Assembly (NCBI GenBank): GCA_038237475.1
Contig: JBBRYS010000001.1
Coordinates: 124,001 to 188,000 of the forward strand
DNA length: 64,000 bases
Source: JAOAPY01 sp038237475
Lineage (GTDB): Bacteria > Acidobacteriota > Blastocatellia > Pyrinomonadales > Pyrinomonadaceae
Reading direction: 5' to 3'
Shown here: positions 17,348 to 25,974 of the stretch, one piece after another
How the letters are laid out: each line of letters starts with the position of its first letter
Position numbering within the stretch: the stretch's first letter is position 1
Notes under the pieces: generated by a model
What the model was told of the DNA's origin: nothing
What the model saw: only the letters and a program-made list of their open reading frames with translations
Database searches by the model: none
Position numbers and translations under genes: made by a program

Positions 17348-18379
17348 CTAGTCGGTGCGCGGGCGATTAGTTGCCCGAGCTGGTTTTGCAGTCTCTTTTG
17401 CAGCTGGTTTTGCGGTCCGGGTTTCGGGTTTCGCCGCAGGTTCTGGTACGTCTCCGTCGTCGCCCGGCTGCGCATCGCTGATTTGCCTGCCGGAAGTAAA
17501 CCCAACCACGGCGCGCCTGCTCTGCGTTAGATCAACGTAACTTATGAAGCCGCCGCGCGGTGTTCCCCGTTGTGCATCCAAAACTCTCAGGGCCTTTTGT
17601 AAACGGGGACCGGCGTCTTTGGATCCCAGACGCACTTCAATTTCGGAATCATCACCAGCCAACTGCACGCGAATATCGTGCAGGTCGAGCAGGTTGACCT
17701 CGCTGACGCGCTCGGATACGGCAACCGCGTCCCAATCACGTGTGAGTTCAAGATACTTTTGCACCCGCTCACGATTATCTTCGCGGGCTTCTTCTGAGTT
17801 TTCTTCACTCCAGCCGCGCATGAAGAAAGCAGGCATTTGATCCGCGGGCGATGTCTCTCCCAGGGCTACTGCGTCATCATCGACCCAGACCAAACGCCCG
17901 GCGGCAGTGCGCACCACAGCCCGCTGCACACGCTCGTCGAGGCGCACGCGTATGCCATCGGGAAGCAAGCGCGTTACGACGGCAGTGCGCACCCACGGCA
18001 ATCGTTCCAACTGCGCACTCACCGCAGTCAGGTCAGCACGCCAGACACCACTTTTGGCGAGCTCGCGCCGGACCACTTGTTGCACCTGTTCAGAGGAAGC
18101 GCGCGCCGCTCCTTTTACTTCCACGTGTCGCACCTGAAAGAATGTGGCTGAGGCAGCCGCGCGGTAGCCTGCAAAAACCACCACTCCCACGGCGATAGCC
18201 AGCACGACTTTCATGAAGAGCGGGAAATAACCGGCCAGCAACCGAATCCGCTCTCCAAAATTTTTCGCGGAATCACCGCGACTACCGCGCCGTGCTGGTT
18301 TCTGAGCTATCGCTCCAGAGCGGCGGCTCGCCAGTCCGGCTCGACCGCCGACTTTTTGGTGGATTGCCTGTTCTCTCAC
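17348..18379 (-). CDS. ftsQ: Cell division protein FtsQ/DivIB
   Basis: 343 residues, bitopic. Basic cytoplasmic N-terminus (1-53), a transmembrane helix about 54-75 (LFMKVVLAIAVGVVVFAGY), a POTRA domain about 78-150 (FQVRHVEVKG ... LPWVRTAVVTRLLPDGIRVRLDER), then the FtsQ/DivIB beta domain with the EVNLLDLHDIRVQL segment and YVDLTQSRRAVV. The last 60 residues are Ala/Lys/Pro/Thr-rich and probably disordered. It scaffolds FtsB/FtsL in the divisome. Its start overlaps the murB stop by four bases (ATGA), indicating translational coupling. Confidence 0.92.
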   Translation of the reverse strand: MREQAIHQKVGGRAGLASRRSGAIAQKPARRGSRGDSAKNFGERIRLLAGYFPLFMKVVLAIAVGVVVFAGYRAAASATFFQVRHVEVKGAARASSEQVQQVVRRELAKSGVWRADLTAVSAQLERLPWVRTAVVTRLLPDGIRVRLDERVQRAVVRTAAGRLVWVDDDAVALGETSPADQMPAFFMRGWSEENSEEAREDNRERVQKYLELTRDWDAVAVSERVSEVNLLDLHDIRVQLAGDDSEIEVRLGSKDAGPRLQKALRVLDAQRGTPRGGFISYVDLTQSRRAVVGFTSGRQISDAQPGDDGDVPEPAAKPETRTAKPAAKETAKPARATNRPRTD

Positions 18380-19416
18380 GATTGCTGCTCCTTCGTTTCG
18401 TCAGGGTCGTTACTTGCGATTGGCTCAGGCCTGGTCGCCCGCCACAATTCCACCTCGTACTCGAGATCGATTCCCTGCTCGCGCTTGACTCGCTCTCTGA
18501 TTTCCTCGGCCAGGGCAATCGCATCCGCAGCGCTCGCGTTATCGCCTTCCGTCACAATGAAGTTCGCATGTATCGGAGAAACCAGGGCGCTGCCCCGGCG
18601 TGTTCCTTTCATGCCTAAGTCGTCAATGATTTTTCCAGTGCCGACTTTTCCGGCAGGTGGATTCTTGAAAAAACATCCAGCCGACCTCGATCCATGCGGC
18701 TGAGAAGCAAGGCGGCGCCCCTTTGCCTCATCCATTCGCTGGCGAATTTTTTCGGGATCGTCGGGCTTTAGTCGCAGCGTTGCGCCGAGCAACAACTCAC
18801 CCTCGCGAAAAGATGTGTGGCGATAGTTCCACTGCACCGTGCTGCCGGGTACTTCAACCACTTTGCCTTCGCGGGCAGTGCGCACCGTTTCAGTGACGGT
18901 CCCAATCTCGTGCCCGTAAGCTCCCGCGTTCATCCACAAAGCACCGCCGACCGTTCCCGGAATCCCACCCAGACCTTCAATTCCCGACAGTCCCTGGCGA
19001 GCTGCGTCAATGCAGAGACGAGGTAACGAATACCCGGCACTGATCGAAACCAGATCGCCATCGAAGTGCGGCTCACCTTTTAGATCTTTCAGACTAAGAA
19101 TGACGTAATGATGCTCAGCATCGTCGGCCAGCACGTTGCTACCGGAACCCAGAGGCCGCCACGCAATCGCTGCCTGATCCATTTGGTAGACCATCGCCGC
19201 CGCCTGTTCTTCGGTTTCAGGTGAAATCACCCAATCAACTGCGCCGCCGACGCGAAGACTGGTCAAGTCTGCAAACCGGCGGCCGCGTTCGGCACGCACT
19301 CCGAGACCGGCGGCGATCCGCTCGACTGCTGCATCGCGTTCCTTAAATTTCTGCTCGGTGGTTTCCATCACTAATAACATTGCTGGTTGGTCAGGGTCTT
19401 TGTTTCTTTCTTCCAA
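18376..19416 (-). CDS. murB: UDP-N-acetylenolpyruvoylglucosamine reductase
   Basis: FAD-dependent MurB, 346 residues, reducing UDP-GlcNAc-enolpyruvate to UDP-MurNAc with NADPH. FAD-binding motifs: LTSLRVGGAVDWVI, PLGSGSNVLA, GLGGIPGTVGGALWMNAGAYG. The C-terminal catalytic region has SAGCFFKNPP, where the residue equivalent to the E. coli catalytic Ser is Cys248; the C-terminal Glu region is ELWRAT. The start shown is a TTG; ATG codons at 19380 and 19368 are plausible alternatives, and the first 20 residues are not conserved in character. It lies 19 bases after murC and overlaps ftsQ by four. Confidence 0.93.
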   Translation of the reverse strand: MEERNKDPDQPAMLLVMETTEQKFKERDAAVERIAAGLGVRAERGRRFADLTSLRVGGAVDWVISPETEEQAAAMVYQMDQAAIAWRPLGSGSNVLADDAEHHYVILSLKDLKGEPHFDGDLVSISAGYSLPRLCIDAARQGLSGIEGLGGIPGTVGGALWMNAGAYGHEIGTVTETVRTAREGKVVEVPGSTVQWNYRHTSFREGELLLGATLRLKPDDPEKIRQRMDEAKGRRLASQPHGSRSAGCFFKNPPAGKVGTGKIIDDLGMKGTRRGSALVSPIHANFIVTEGDNASAADAIALAEEIRERVKREQGIDLEYEVELWRATRPEPIASNDPDETKEQQS

Positions 19417-19435
19417 CCTCTAACTCTTCATTTCG

Positions 19436-20830
19436 TCACTCACTCTTGCCAGTCTGACGGAGCAGTTCCAGGATCTGATCGCCAACCTTGTTGACGCTGC
19501 CTGCACCCAGCGTAATGACCATGTCTCCTGGCTGGATGCGGTCCCGAATAATTTGTGCGGCATTCTCGATGCTGCCAATAAAATGCGCGTCCTTATGGCC
19601 TAATCGTGTAATGGCCTCGGTCAGTGCCTCTCCACTTACGCCTTCGAGGGGCTCTTCACTAGCTGCATAGATATCACTGACCAGGAGTGTGTCAGCGTTA
19701 TTAAAGGACCGCGCAAACTCGCCCATCAGATCGCTGGTCCGTGAATAACGGTGCGGCTGAAACAAGACCAGCGTGCGACGGCCGCCGGAGCCGATTTTCG
19801 CAGCCGCGAGTGTGGCCCGCACTTCTGTTGGATGATGGCCGTAATCGTCAACTATCAGCACGCCATCGACTTCGCCCTTGACCTGAAAGCGCCGCTGCGC
19901 CCCGGTGAACATCCCCAGGGCTTCCGCGATTTTCGCAAATGGCACTTCCAACTCGAGGCCCACTGCGATCGCAGCGAGCGAGTTATAGACGTTGTGCATA
20001 CCGGGAACGTGCAGGGTGATGTCACCTGTCACTTCATTGCCTCGCCAGACCGTGAAGCTCGAACCAAATTCCTGGTCGTGCTTCACGTTGTGAGCCGAGA
20101 CATCAGCCTGCGCACTCAAGCCGTAGGTAATTCTGCGCCTTTCGATCTGCGGGATGATGGCCTGCACGTTGGGATCGTCGAGGCAGAGCACCGAAGTCCC
20201 ATAGAAGGGCACCTTATTGACAAAGTTTTTGAAGCAGGCGCGCACATCTTCCATGTCGTGGTAATAATCCATGTGCTCGCGATCGATATTCGTGACGACG
20301 GCAATGGTCGCGGTCAGCATCAAAAAGGAGCGATCGCTCTCGTCTGCTTCAACCACCATCAGATCGCTGGTGCCAAGATGTGCGTTCGACCCGAAGGCGC
20401 CGACCACGCCTCCTACAACGATGGTGGGATCGAGGTCGGCATGACCAAGCACGGTAGCGACCATCGAGGTCGTCGTGGTCTTGCCATGCGAGCCGGCCAC
20501 CGCCACCGTATGGGGTTTCAGCCGCATCAACTCAGCCAGCATCTCGGCGCGCGGAATAACCGGAATCGAGCGCCGCTGCGCTTCGACCAATTCGGGATTG
20601 TCCTCGCGCACAGCAGTTGAACGCACCACTACATGAGCGTTGCCCACGTTGCCTGCGGCATGACCCTCGGTAAATTCGATCCCCATCTGCTGCAAACGAT
20701 CAGTAACGGGCGAATGCCTAAGGTCGGAACCGGAAACGCGGAAGCCAAGGTTGATCAGGACCTCTGCGATACCGGACATTCCGATACCACCGATGCCGAC
20801 GAAATGGATGTGTTGAATGCGACGAAACAT
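19436..20830 (-). CDS. murC: UDP-N-acetylmuramate-L-alanine ligase
   Basis: 464 residues. Mur ligase adding L-Ala to UDP-MurNAc. N-terminal Rossmann segment HFVGIGGIGMSGIAEVL, ATP-binding P-loop AGSHGKTTTTSMVA, central motifs EADESDRSFL and TNIDREHMDYY, and C-terminal DDYGHHPTEVRAT and FQPHRYSRT, all diagnostic of MurC. ATG at 20830. It is separated from murG by 180 bases that contain a low-complexity inverted repeat, the largest gap in the murG-to-ftsQ segment. Confidence 0.97.
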   Translation of the reverse strand: MFRRIQHIHFVGIGGIGMSGIAEVLINLGFRVSGSDLRHSPVTDRLQQMGIEFTEGHAAGNVGNAHVVVRSTAVREDNPELVEAQRRSIPVIPRAEMLAELMRLKPHTVAVAGSHGKTTTTSMVATVLGHADLDPTIVVGGVVGAFGSNAHLGTSDLMVVEADESDRSFLMLTATIAVVTNIDREHMDYYHDMEDVRACFKNFVNKVPFYGTSVLCLDDPNVQAIIPQIERRRITYGLSAQADVSAHNVKHDQEFGSSFTVWRGNEVTGDITLHVPGMHNVYNSLAAIAVGLELEVPFAKIAEALGMFTGAQRRFQVKGEVDGVLIVDDYGHHPTEVRATLAAAKIGSGGRRTLVLFQPHRYSRTSDLMGEFARSFNNADTLLVSDIYAASEEPLEGVSGEALTEAITRLGHKDAHFIGSIENAAQIIRDRIQPGDMVITLGAGSVNKVGDQILELLRQTGKSE

Positions 20831-20846
20831 AAATTCCTAAAAATGA

Positions 20847-20998
20847 TCTTTGTACTTTGTGCTTTGTGCTTTGTGCTTCGATTTAATCGCGCCAACTTCG
20901 ACGTCCGGAGCAGCCGTTACTGCCGGCAAAAAGCCAAAGCACAAGGCTCATAATTCAAAAGCTCAAAGTACAAAGCTCATGAATTCAAAGGTTCAAAA
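20847..20998. repeat. CTTTGTR-type low-complexity inverted repeat
   Basis: The murG-murC gap holds tandem seven-base units: CTTTGTACTTTGTGCTTTG-type sequence at 20849-20877. Partly complementary units follow at 20932-20998 (AAAGCACAAGGCTC, CTCAAAGTACAAAGCTC, TTCAAAGGTTC). The arms could form a long imperfect hairpin. The same sequence type recurs at 52151-52276. Confidence 0.7.
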
Positions 20999-21010
20999 TC
21001 CCCAAACTTC

Positions 21011-22093
21011 CTAGCCAATCAATTTTTCAATCAAGTCGACAGTCGCGGCGGCCGCTCCCGGCCGGGCCAGCGTCCGCACCGCTCGTTCCATGTCCGTCAA
21101 ACGCTCGGGGCTGGCGACTAAAGCCTCAATCTCTTCTGCCAATCGTGGGCCGCTGAGGGCCGCCTGCAAAATCATGCGCGCGCCACCGGCCGACTGCAGC
21201 ACTTCGGCATTACGCTGCTGCTCGAGCTGGCCCGGCAACGGGACCATAATTGCTGCGCGACCGGCTGCGGCTAACTCAGCGCTGGTGGTCGCGCCTGCCC
21301 GGGCAATGATCAGATCCGCATTTGTGAACGCTGCCACCATATCGTTTATGTACTCGCGGACATCCGAGCTCTCCAGCCAACCTGACTCTTCATAAGCTTG
21401 ACGCACCCTAGCGAAGTCGCTCGGCCCCGTCTGGTGCGTGATCTGCAAGGACCCGCGTCGCTCTAGCAGCAGAGGCAACGCTGCAATCATCGCGTCATTA
21501 AGCGCTCGCGAACCCTGCGAGCCACCAAACAACAGAAGCGAAAGTCGGGTTGGGTCTCGCTGCTTCGCTGGTATTTCAAAGAAGTCAGGCCGCACCGGAT
21601 TTCCGGTCACCACCGCCTTGCCAGGAAAGTAAGGCAGCGTCACGTCGAAGGACACGGCGGCTCCTTTCACAAATCGCGCCAGTCTACGATTCGTAAAGCC
21701 GGGGATCGCGTTCGGCTCGATCACCAGAGTCGGCAAACGCATCAGGGCTGCAGTCAGCAACACCGGACCGGTCACGTAGCCTCCTGCACCAACCACCACA
21801 TCCGGTCTGAATCTAGTAATCAGACGCCGCGCAGCCAGGAAACTCTTTGGCAGGAGAGAAAGGCCACGCAGGCGTGCCCCGATACTCATGTTTACCAAGC
21901 CTGCCGATTCAATGAGCGAAAGTTCAAAACCTGCTTCAGGCACCAGCCGTGTTTCGAGACCGCGTGCCGTGCCGACAAATCGCACCTGGGAAGCAACGTC
22001 GCGGCGCTTGATCTCGTTCGCGACCGCGATGGCCGGATAAATGTGTCCACCGGTACCGCCGGCTGCGATTAACGCGCGCATTGGCGGCATCAA
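21011..22093 (-). CDS. murG: UDP-GlcNAc:undecaprenyl-PP-MurNAc-pentapeptide GlcNAc transferase
   Basis: 360 residues, GT-B glycosyltransferase making lipid II on the inner face of the membrane. N-terminal AAGGTGGHIYPAIAVA (glycine-rich loop 1), GAGGYVTGPVLL, and the C-terminal donor site FGGSQGSRALND, ITHQTGPSD and ARAGATTSAELAAAGRAAIMVPLP are diagnostic. The start overlaps the ftsW stop by four bases. Confidence 0.97.
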   Translation of the reverse strand: MMPPMRALIAAGGTGGHIYPAIAVANEIKRRDVASQVRFVGTARGLETRLVPEAGFELSLIESAGLVNMSIGARLRGLSLLPKSFLAARRLITRFRPDVVVGAGGYVTGPVLLTAALMRLPTLVIEPNAIPGFTNRRLARFVKGAAVSFDVTLPYFPGKAVVTGNPVRPDFFEIPAKQRDPTRLSLLLFGGSQGSRALNDAMIAALPLLLERRGSLQITHQTGPSDFARVRQAYEESGWLESSDVREYINDMVAAFTNADLIIARAGATTSAELAAAGRAAIMVPLPGQLEQQRNAEVLQSAGGARMILQAALSGPRLAEEIEALVASPERLTDMERAVRTLARPGAAAATVDLIEKLIG

Positions 22094-23292
22094 AAGCGTG
22101 CGCCGCGAATATCGCTCGCCAACTGTCCGCGTTGCTGTTTTTGCCGTTTTGCCCCGGCAACCAACGCTCGCAACCGATCCAGGTTACCTGCGCCACCCGG
22201 GCTGGAAGAGTACTGCGAAATGTTCAGCAATATGCCAACCGCCGCGAGCGTCGGTACCATCGACGAGCCTCCGTAGGAAATGAACGGCAGCGGAATTCCC
22301 TTTGTCGGCACTAGCGCCAGCACTACACTGATATTGAACATCGCCTGGGCCACTATGCCGGTCACCAGTCCCAGCGACAGCAGCATGCCAAAGCGATCCG
22401 GCGCGCGCAGCGCGGTGCGAACTCCGCGCCACAGGAACAACCCAAACAGCAGCACGACGCCGAGCGCTCCCGCCAATCCCAACTCTTCACCCACAACTGC
22501 GAAAATAAAGTCGGAGTGAGCGAAAGGCAGAAAGAAAAGTTTCTGCTTTCCCTGTGCAAAGCCAAGCCCATGCGCGCCACCCGAACCGACCGCGATTAAG
22601 GACTGGACCACCTGGTAGCTGCTGCCCTGCGGGTCAGCCCACGGGTCGAGAAAGGCCGTCATACGCCGGATGCGCCATGGTACAAAGAGCAACAAGCCGG
22701 CCAGGCCAACCAGCGCCGGCGCAGCCGCCATGGCCAAATGCAAAATCCGCGCGCCTGCCGTATAAATCACCACCAGGAAAATTACCGCCAGCATCATCGC
22801 CGTACCGAGATCCGGTTCCGCCACCACCAACACAGCCAGAGCCCCGGTAACGAAGGCGCAGGGCAAAAACGTCTTCAACAACGAGCCTTCCTCGCCCGCG
22901 CGTTGCTCGAGGAAGTGAGCCAGGAAAATAGTCAGTGCGAGTTTGGAAATTTCAGACGGCTGAATCGAAAACTTGCCTATCTTGATCCAGCGGCGTGCTC
23001 CGTTGATGGGCGAAAATCCAAACACCACGAGCAACATCATGACTGTGACAATCAACAGTCCATAGACGACGCGGCGGTTTCGCAACCAGGTGTAATCCAA
23101 CCGCATGGCGATGAACATCACCACCAGGCCAATGCCCGTCCACATACCCTGCTTGGCAACGTAGTAGAACTGGGACCCGTTCTCTTTCTGCGCGGTTATC
23201 GCCGAAGCGCTGTAAACCATCACCAGACCGAACAGGGCGAGGCCCACAGTTGCCAGGAATAACCATTTGTCCGGATAAAGTTTTCGCGCCAT
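22090..23292 (-). CDS. ftsW: Lipid II polymerase FtsW (SEDS family)
   Basis: 400 residues with about ten transmembrane segments. SEDS-family features: MVYSASAITAQ early, WIKIGKFSIQPSEISKLAL, AEPDLGTAMML, the catalytic-region loop with SLIAVGSGGAHGLGFAQGKQKLFFLPFAHSDFIF (quoted here only in part as FFLPFAHSDFIF), and the C-terminal GIPLPFISYGGSSM. It polymerises septal peptidoglycan together with FtsI, which is encoded upstream in the same cluster. It lies between murD and murG as in most dcw clusters. Confidence 0.96.
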   Translation of the reverse strand: MARKLYPDKWLFLATVGLALFGLVMVYSASAITAQKENGSQFYYVAKQGMWTGIGLVVMFIAMRLDYTWLRNRRVVYGLLIVTVMMLLVVFGFSPINGARRWIKIGKFSIQPSEISKLALTIFLAHFLEQRAGEEGSLLKTFLPCAFVTGALAVLVVAEPDLGTAMMLAVIFLVVIYTAGARILHLAMAAAPALVGLAGLLLFVPWRIRRMTAFLDPWADPQGSSYQVVQSLIAVGSGGAHGLGFAQGKQKLFFLPFAHSDFIFAVVGEELGLAGALGVVLLFGLFLWRGVRTALRAPDRFGMLLSLGLVTGIVAQAMFNISVVLALVPTKGIPLPFISYGGSSMVPTLAAVGILLNISQYSSSPGGAGNLDRLRALVAGAKRQKQQRGQLASDIRGARF

Positions 23293-23328
23293 GTTTCGCT
23301 TACCACCAGCTGATTTCAGCTTGCCGAA

Positions 23329-24771
23329 TCAGCAATCTGAAAGCAGCAATCCCACTTCACTCTTGAACACCGCGCCTCGATGTTCATAACTATCGAACAT
23401 ATCAAAGCTGGCACACGCTGGGGCCAGCAGAACCGTATCTCCACTCTCCGCTGCGCGCGCGGCAGATTGCACTGCTTCACGCATGTCTGCAGCGCGCTGA
23501 TGGGGCGCGAACGTCCCCAGTTCCTGCGCAATCGTCTCAGCGTCCTCGCCAATCAGAATCATCCTGCGCACCTTTTCGCCGACCAGTGAACTGAGTGGTG
23601 CGTATGGAGCTTTCTTGCCACGCCCGCCGAGAATCAGCACCACCTTTCCCGGATCGTCCTGAAACGCCTCGAGCGCCTTGAGCGTGGCGTCAACGCTCGT
23701 GGCTTTTGAATCGTTGTAGAACTTCACGCCCCTGACGTCGGCCACAAACTCGAGGCGATGCTCGACCGGGCGAAAATTGCCCACCGTCCTGCGCATTGAA
23801 TTCAGATCAGCACCACAAGCGACGCCCGCTGCTAACGCTGCCAGCACGTTCTCGACGTTGTGTAGTCCTCGCAACTCCATCTCGGCTCGCCGGGTAATGG
23901 TTCGCTCGACGCCATTACTGCGCCAAACAATCTCGGGCCCCTTCAGAAAAAATCCTTCAGCGAGTTCCCGCTTGACGCTGAACCAGCTCGCCTTTGCGCG
24001 CAGCCCGCTCGCCCACGACGAGACAATCTCGTCATCGGCATTCAGAACGGCAACGTCAGATTGCGTCTGGTTCATAAACATCCGATGCTTCGCTGCTGCA
24101 TAGTCCATGAAGCTCTCGTAACGGTCCATGTGATTCGGTGTTACGTTCAACGCTACCGCGATCTGCGGATGAAAATCCTTGATCGTCTCCAACTGAAAGC
24201 TGGAGACTTCAACCACTGTCCAACCATCATCACTTGAATTTGCAACCAGACTAATCAGTGGCTTACCAATGTTGCCGCCCACCTGGACTCGCAATCCGGC
24301 TTCGCTCAATAGCTCGCCAATCAACGACGTGGTAGTTGTCTTGCCGTTCGATCCGGTGATGGCGACGATCCGTCCCTTCAAATAACGCGCGGCCAGTTCA
24401 ACTTCCCCGATGACTTCCGCCCCGGCCCGATCGGCGTAGCGCACCGGAATACTTTTGGTCGGAACGCCGGGGCTGACTACCAGCAATTCAATTTGATCGA
24501 GCAGCCACCCGGGAACCTCACCTGCCAGCAGGCCGACGCCTTCATGCTTCAGCGCCAGAGCCTCTTCACTCCATTTTTCAAGCGGCTTGGCATCGTTGAG
24601 AGCAACCGTTGCTCCTTGCCGGACCAGAAAAGATGCGCTGGCGATGCCGCTGCGTGCTGCCCCGATTACCAGAACCTTTTTGCCCGCAACTTCTGATCGT
24701 GAACCGGGCGTTCCCGCCTGGGAGTTCTGCGTAACCATTAAATTCGCCCCGCCGCTGTTTTGCTTACACAC
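23329..24771 (-). CDS. murD: UDP-N-acetylmuramoylalanine-D-glutamate ligase
   Basis: 480 residues. N-terminal domain LVIGAARSGIASASFLVRQGA, ATP-binding ITGSNGKTTTTSLIGE, then VSSFQLETI, NVTPNHMDRY and C-terminal FYNDSKATSVDATLKAL and ILGGRGKKAPY, the MurD signatures. Adds D-Glu to UDP-MurNAc-L-Ala. One base separates it from mraY. An ATG slightly inside (residue 12) is an alternative start. Confidence 0.97.
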   Translation of the reverse strand: MCKQNSGGANLMVTQNSQAGTPGSRSEVAGKKVLVIGAARSGIASASFLVRQGATVALNDAKPLEKWSEEALALKHEGVGLLAGEVPGWLLDQIELLVVSPGVPTKSIPVRYADRAGAEVIGEVELAARYLKGRIVAITGSNGKTTTTSLIGELLSEAGLRVQVGGNIGKPLISLVANSSDDGWTVVEVSSFQLETIKDFHPQIAVALNVTPNHMDRYESFMDYAAAKHRMFMNQTQSDVAVLNADDEIVSSWASGLRAKASWFSVKRELAEGFFLKGPEIVWRSNGVERTITRRAEMELRGLHNVENVLAALAAGVACGADLNSMRRTVGNFRPVEHRLEFVADVRGVKFYNDSKATSVDATLKALEAFQDDPGKVVLILGGRGKKAPYAPLSSLVGEKVRRMILIGEDAETIAQELGTFAPHQRAADMREAVQSAARAAESGDTVLLAPACASFDMFDSYEHRGAVFKSEVGLLLSDC

Positions 24772-24772
24772 C

Positions 24773-25927
24773 TCATCTCAGCTTCAAGGTCGACAGGCTT
24801 AGCAGCGCAAACAAGATTGCCAAAATCAAAAAACGAAAAACGATCTTCGGTTCCTTCCAGCCACCCATTTCAAAATGATGATGCAGTGGTGTCATGCGAA
24901 AGAGCCTGCGTCCAGTTCCCGAAGAGCGTTTGGTCATCTTGAAAAAGCTGACCTGCAACATCACTGAAAGCGCTTCCATGACAAACACGCCGCCCACCAT
25001 CACCAGCATCAATTCCTGCTTCGTCAAAATACCCACGGTGCCGATAGCGCCACCGATGGCCAGGCTGCCGACGTCACCCATGAAGACTTCGGCGGGCGGC
25101 GCATTGAACCAGAGAAAACCCAAACTGGCTCCGGCCATCGCGCCGCAAAATACAGTCAACTCGGCCGCTTCAGGCCGGTGTGTCAAATCCAAATAGCGAG
25201 CCCAACGCGCGTCACTGCTCAGATAAGTAAACGCAGTCATCGCGGTCATAGCGATAAAGGTCACGCTGATCGCGAGACCATCAAGGCCGTCCGTCAGATT
25301 TACCGCGTTGGACCAGCCCATCAGCACGATCGCGATCAGGAAAAAATATAAAATCGGACCGATGAAGCTGATCCCATTTGGTTCGGCCGTGGCCTTCAAA
25401 AACGGGATGGCCAAATTCCATGAGTAGTGCGTGGCAAAATATTTCGTCGAAATGTAAAGAACCAGCCACACACCCACGGCTATGGCAAATTGACCTGCCA
25501 GCTTCTGCTTGCCGGTCAAACCCAGACTGCGCTTTTTGGCCATCTTGGCGTAGTCATCTGCAAAACCAATCGCCGCAAACAGCACCGTCGCAATCAGGAC
25601 AGTCCAGACATAAAGACTCGAGAGACGTGCCCACATCAGGGTTGAAATCACCACCGACCCGACGACCAGGACACCACCCATCGTCGGCGTGCCCCGTTTG
25701 ACCTGGTGACCCTGCGGGCCTTCTTCGCGAATCTGCTGGCCGATATTCCAGCCGCGCAATCTCTCGATCAAGTTGCTGCCAAAGATCAAAGGAATCAGCA
25801 GGCCCGTAATCGACGCGTACGCGGTGCGAAACGTGACGTATTGAAAGACGTTGAGGGCCTTGACGAGAAACCACTCCTTATCCTTGAAGTGATTGAAGAG
25901 CAGTTCGTAGAGCAGGTAATAAATCAT
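24773..25927 (-). CDS. mraY: Phospho-N-acetylmuramoyl-pentapeptide transferase
   Basis: 384 residues with about ten transmembrane helices. Catalytic motifs: GFADDYAKMAKK (DDxxK), NAVNLTDGLDGLAI, GDVGSLAIGGAIG and the MTPLHHHFE histidine loop. Transfers phospho-MurNAc-pentapeptide to undecaprenyl phosphate, forming lipid I. It is preceded by murF (47-base gap) and followed by murD. Confidence 0.97.
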   Translation of the reverse strand: MIYYLLYELLFNHFKDKEWFLVKALNVFQYVTFRTAYASITGLLIPLIFGSNLIERLRGWNIGQQIREEGPQGHQVKRGTPTMGGVLVVGSVVISTLMWARLSSLYVWTVLIATVLFAAIGFADDYAKMAKKRSLGLTGKQKLAGQFAIAVGVWLVLYISTKYFATHYSWNLAIPFLKATAEPNGISFIGPILYFFLIAIVLMGWSNAVNLTDGLDGLAISVTFIAMTAMTAFTYLSSDARWARYLDLTHRPEAAELTVFCGAMAGASLGFLWFNAPPAEVFMGDVGSLAIGGAIGTVGILTKQELMLVMVGGVFVMEALSVMLQVSFFKMTKRSSGTGRRLFRMTPLHHHFEMGGWKEPKIVFRFLILAILFALLSLSTLKLR

Positions 25928-25974
25928 CTAAGGTGTTTTCAACGACCTCGCAGCCCACGTCTGAATCTGCCTTG

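Noticed and set aside
19751..20620. 289-codon plus-strand open frame opposite murC
   Set aside because: The protein looks like reverse-frame translation of Mur ligase sequence; murC has all family motifs on the other strand.
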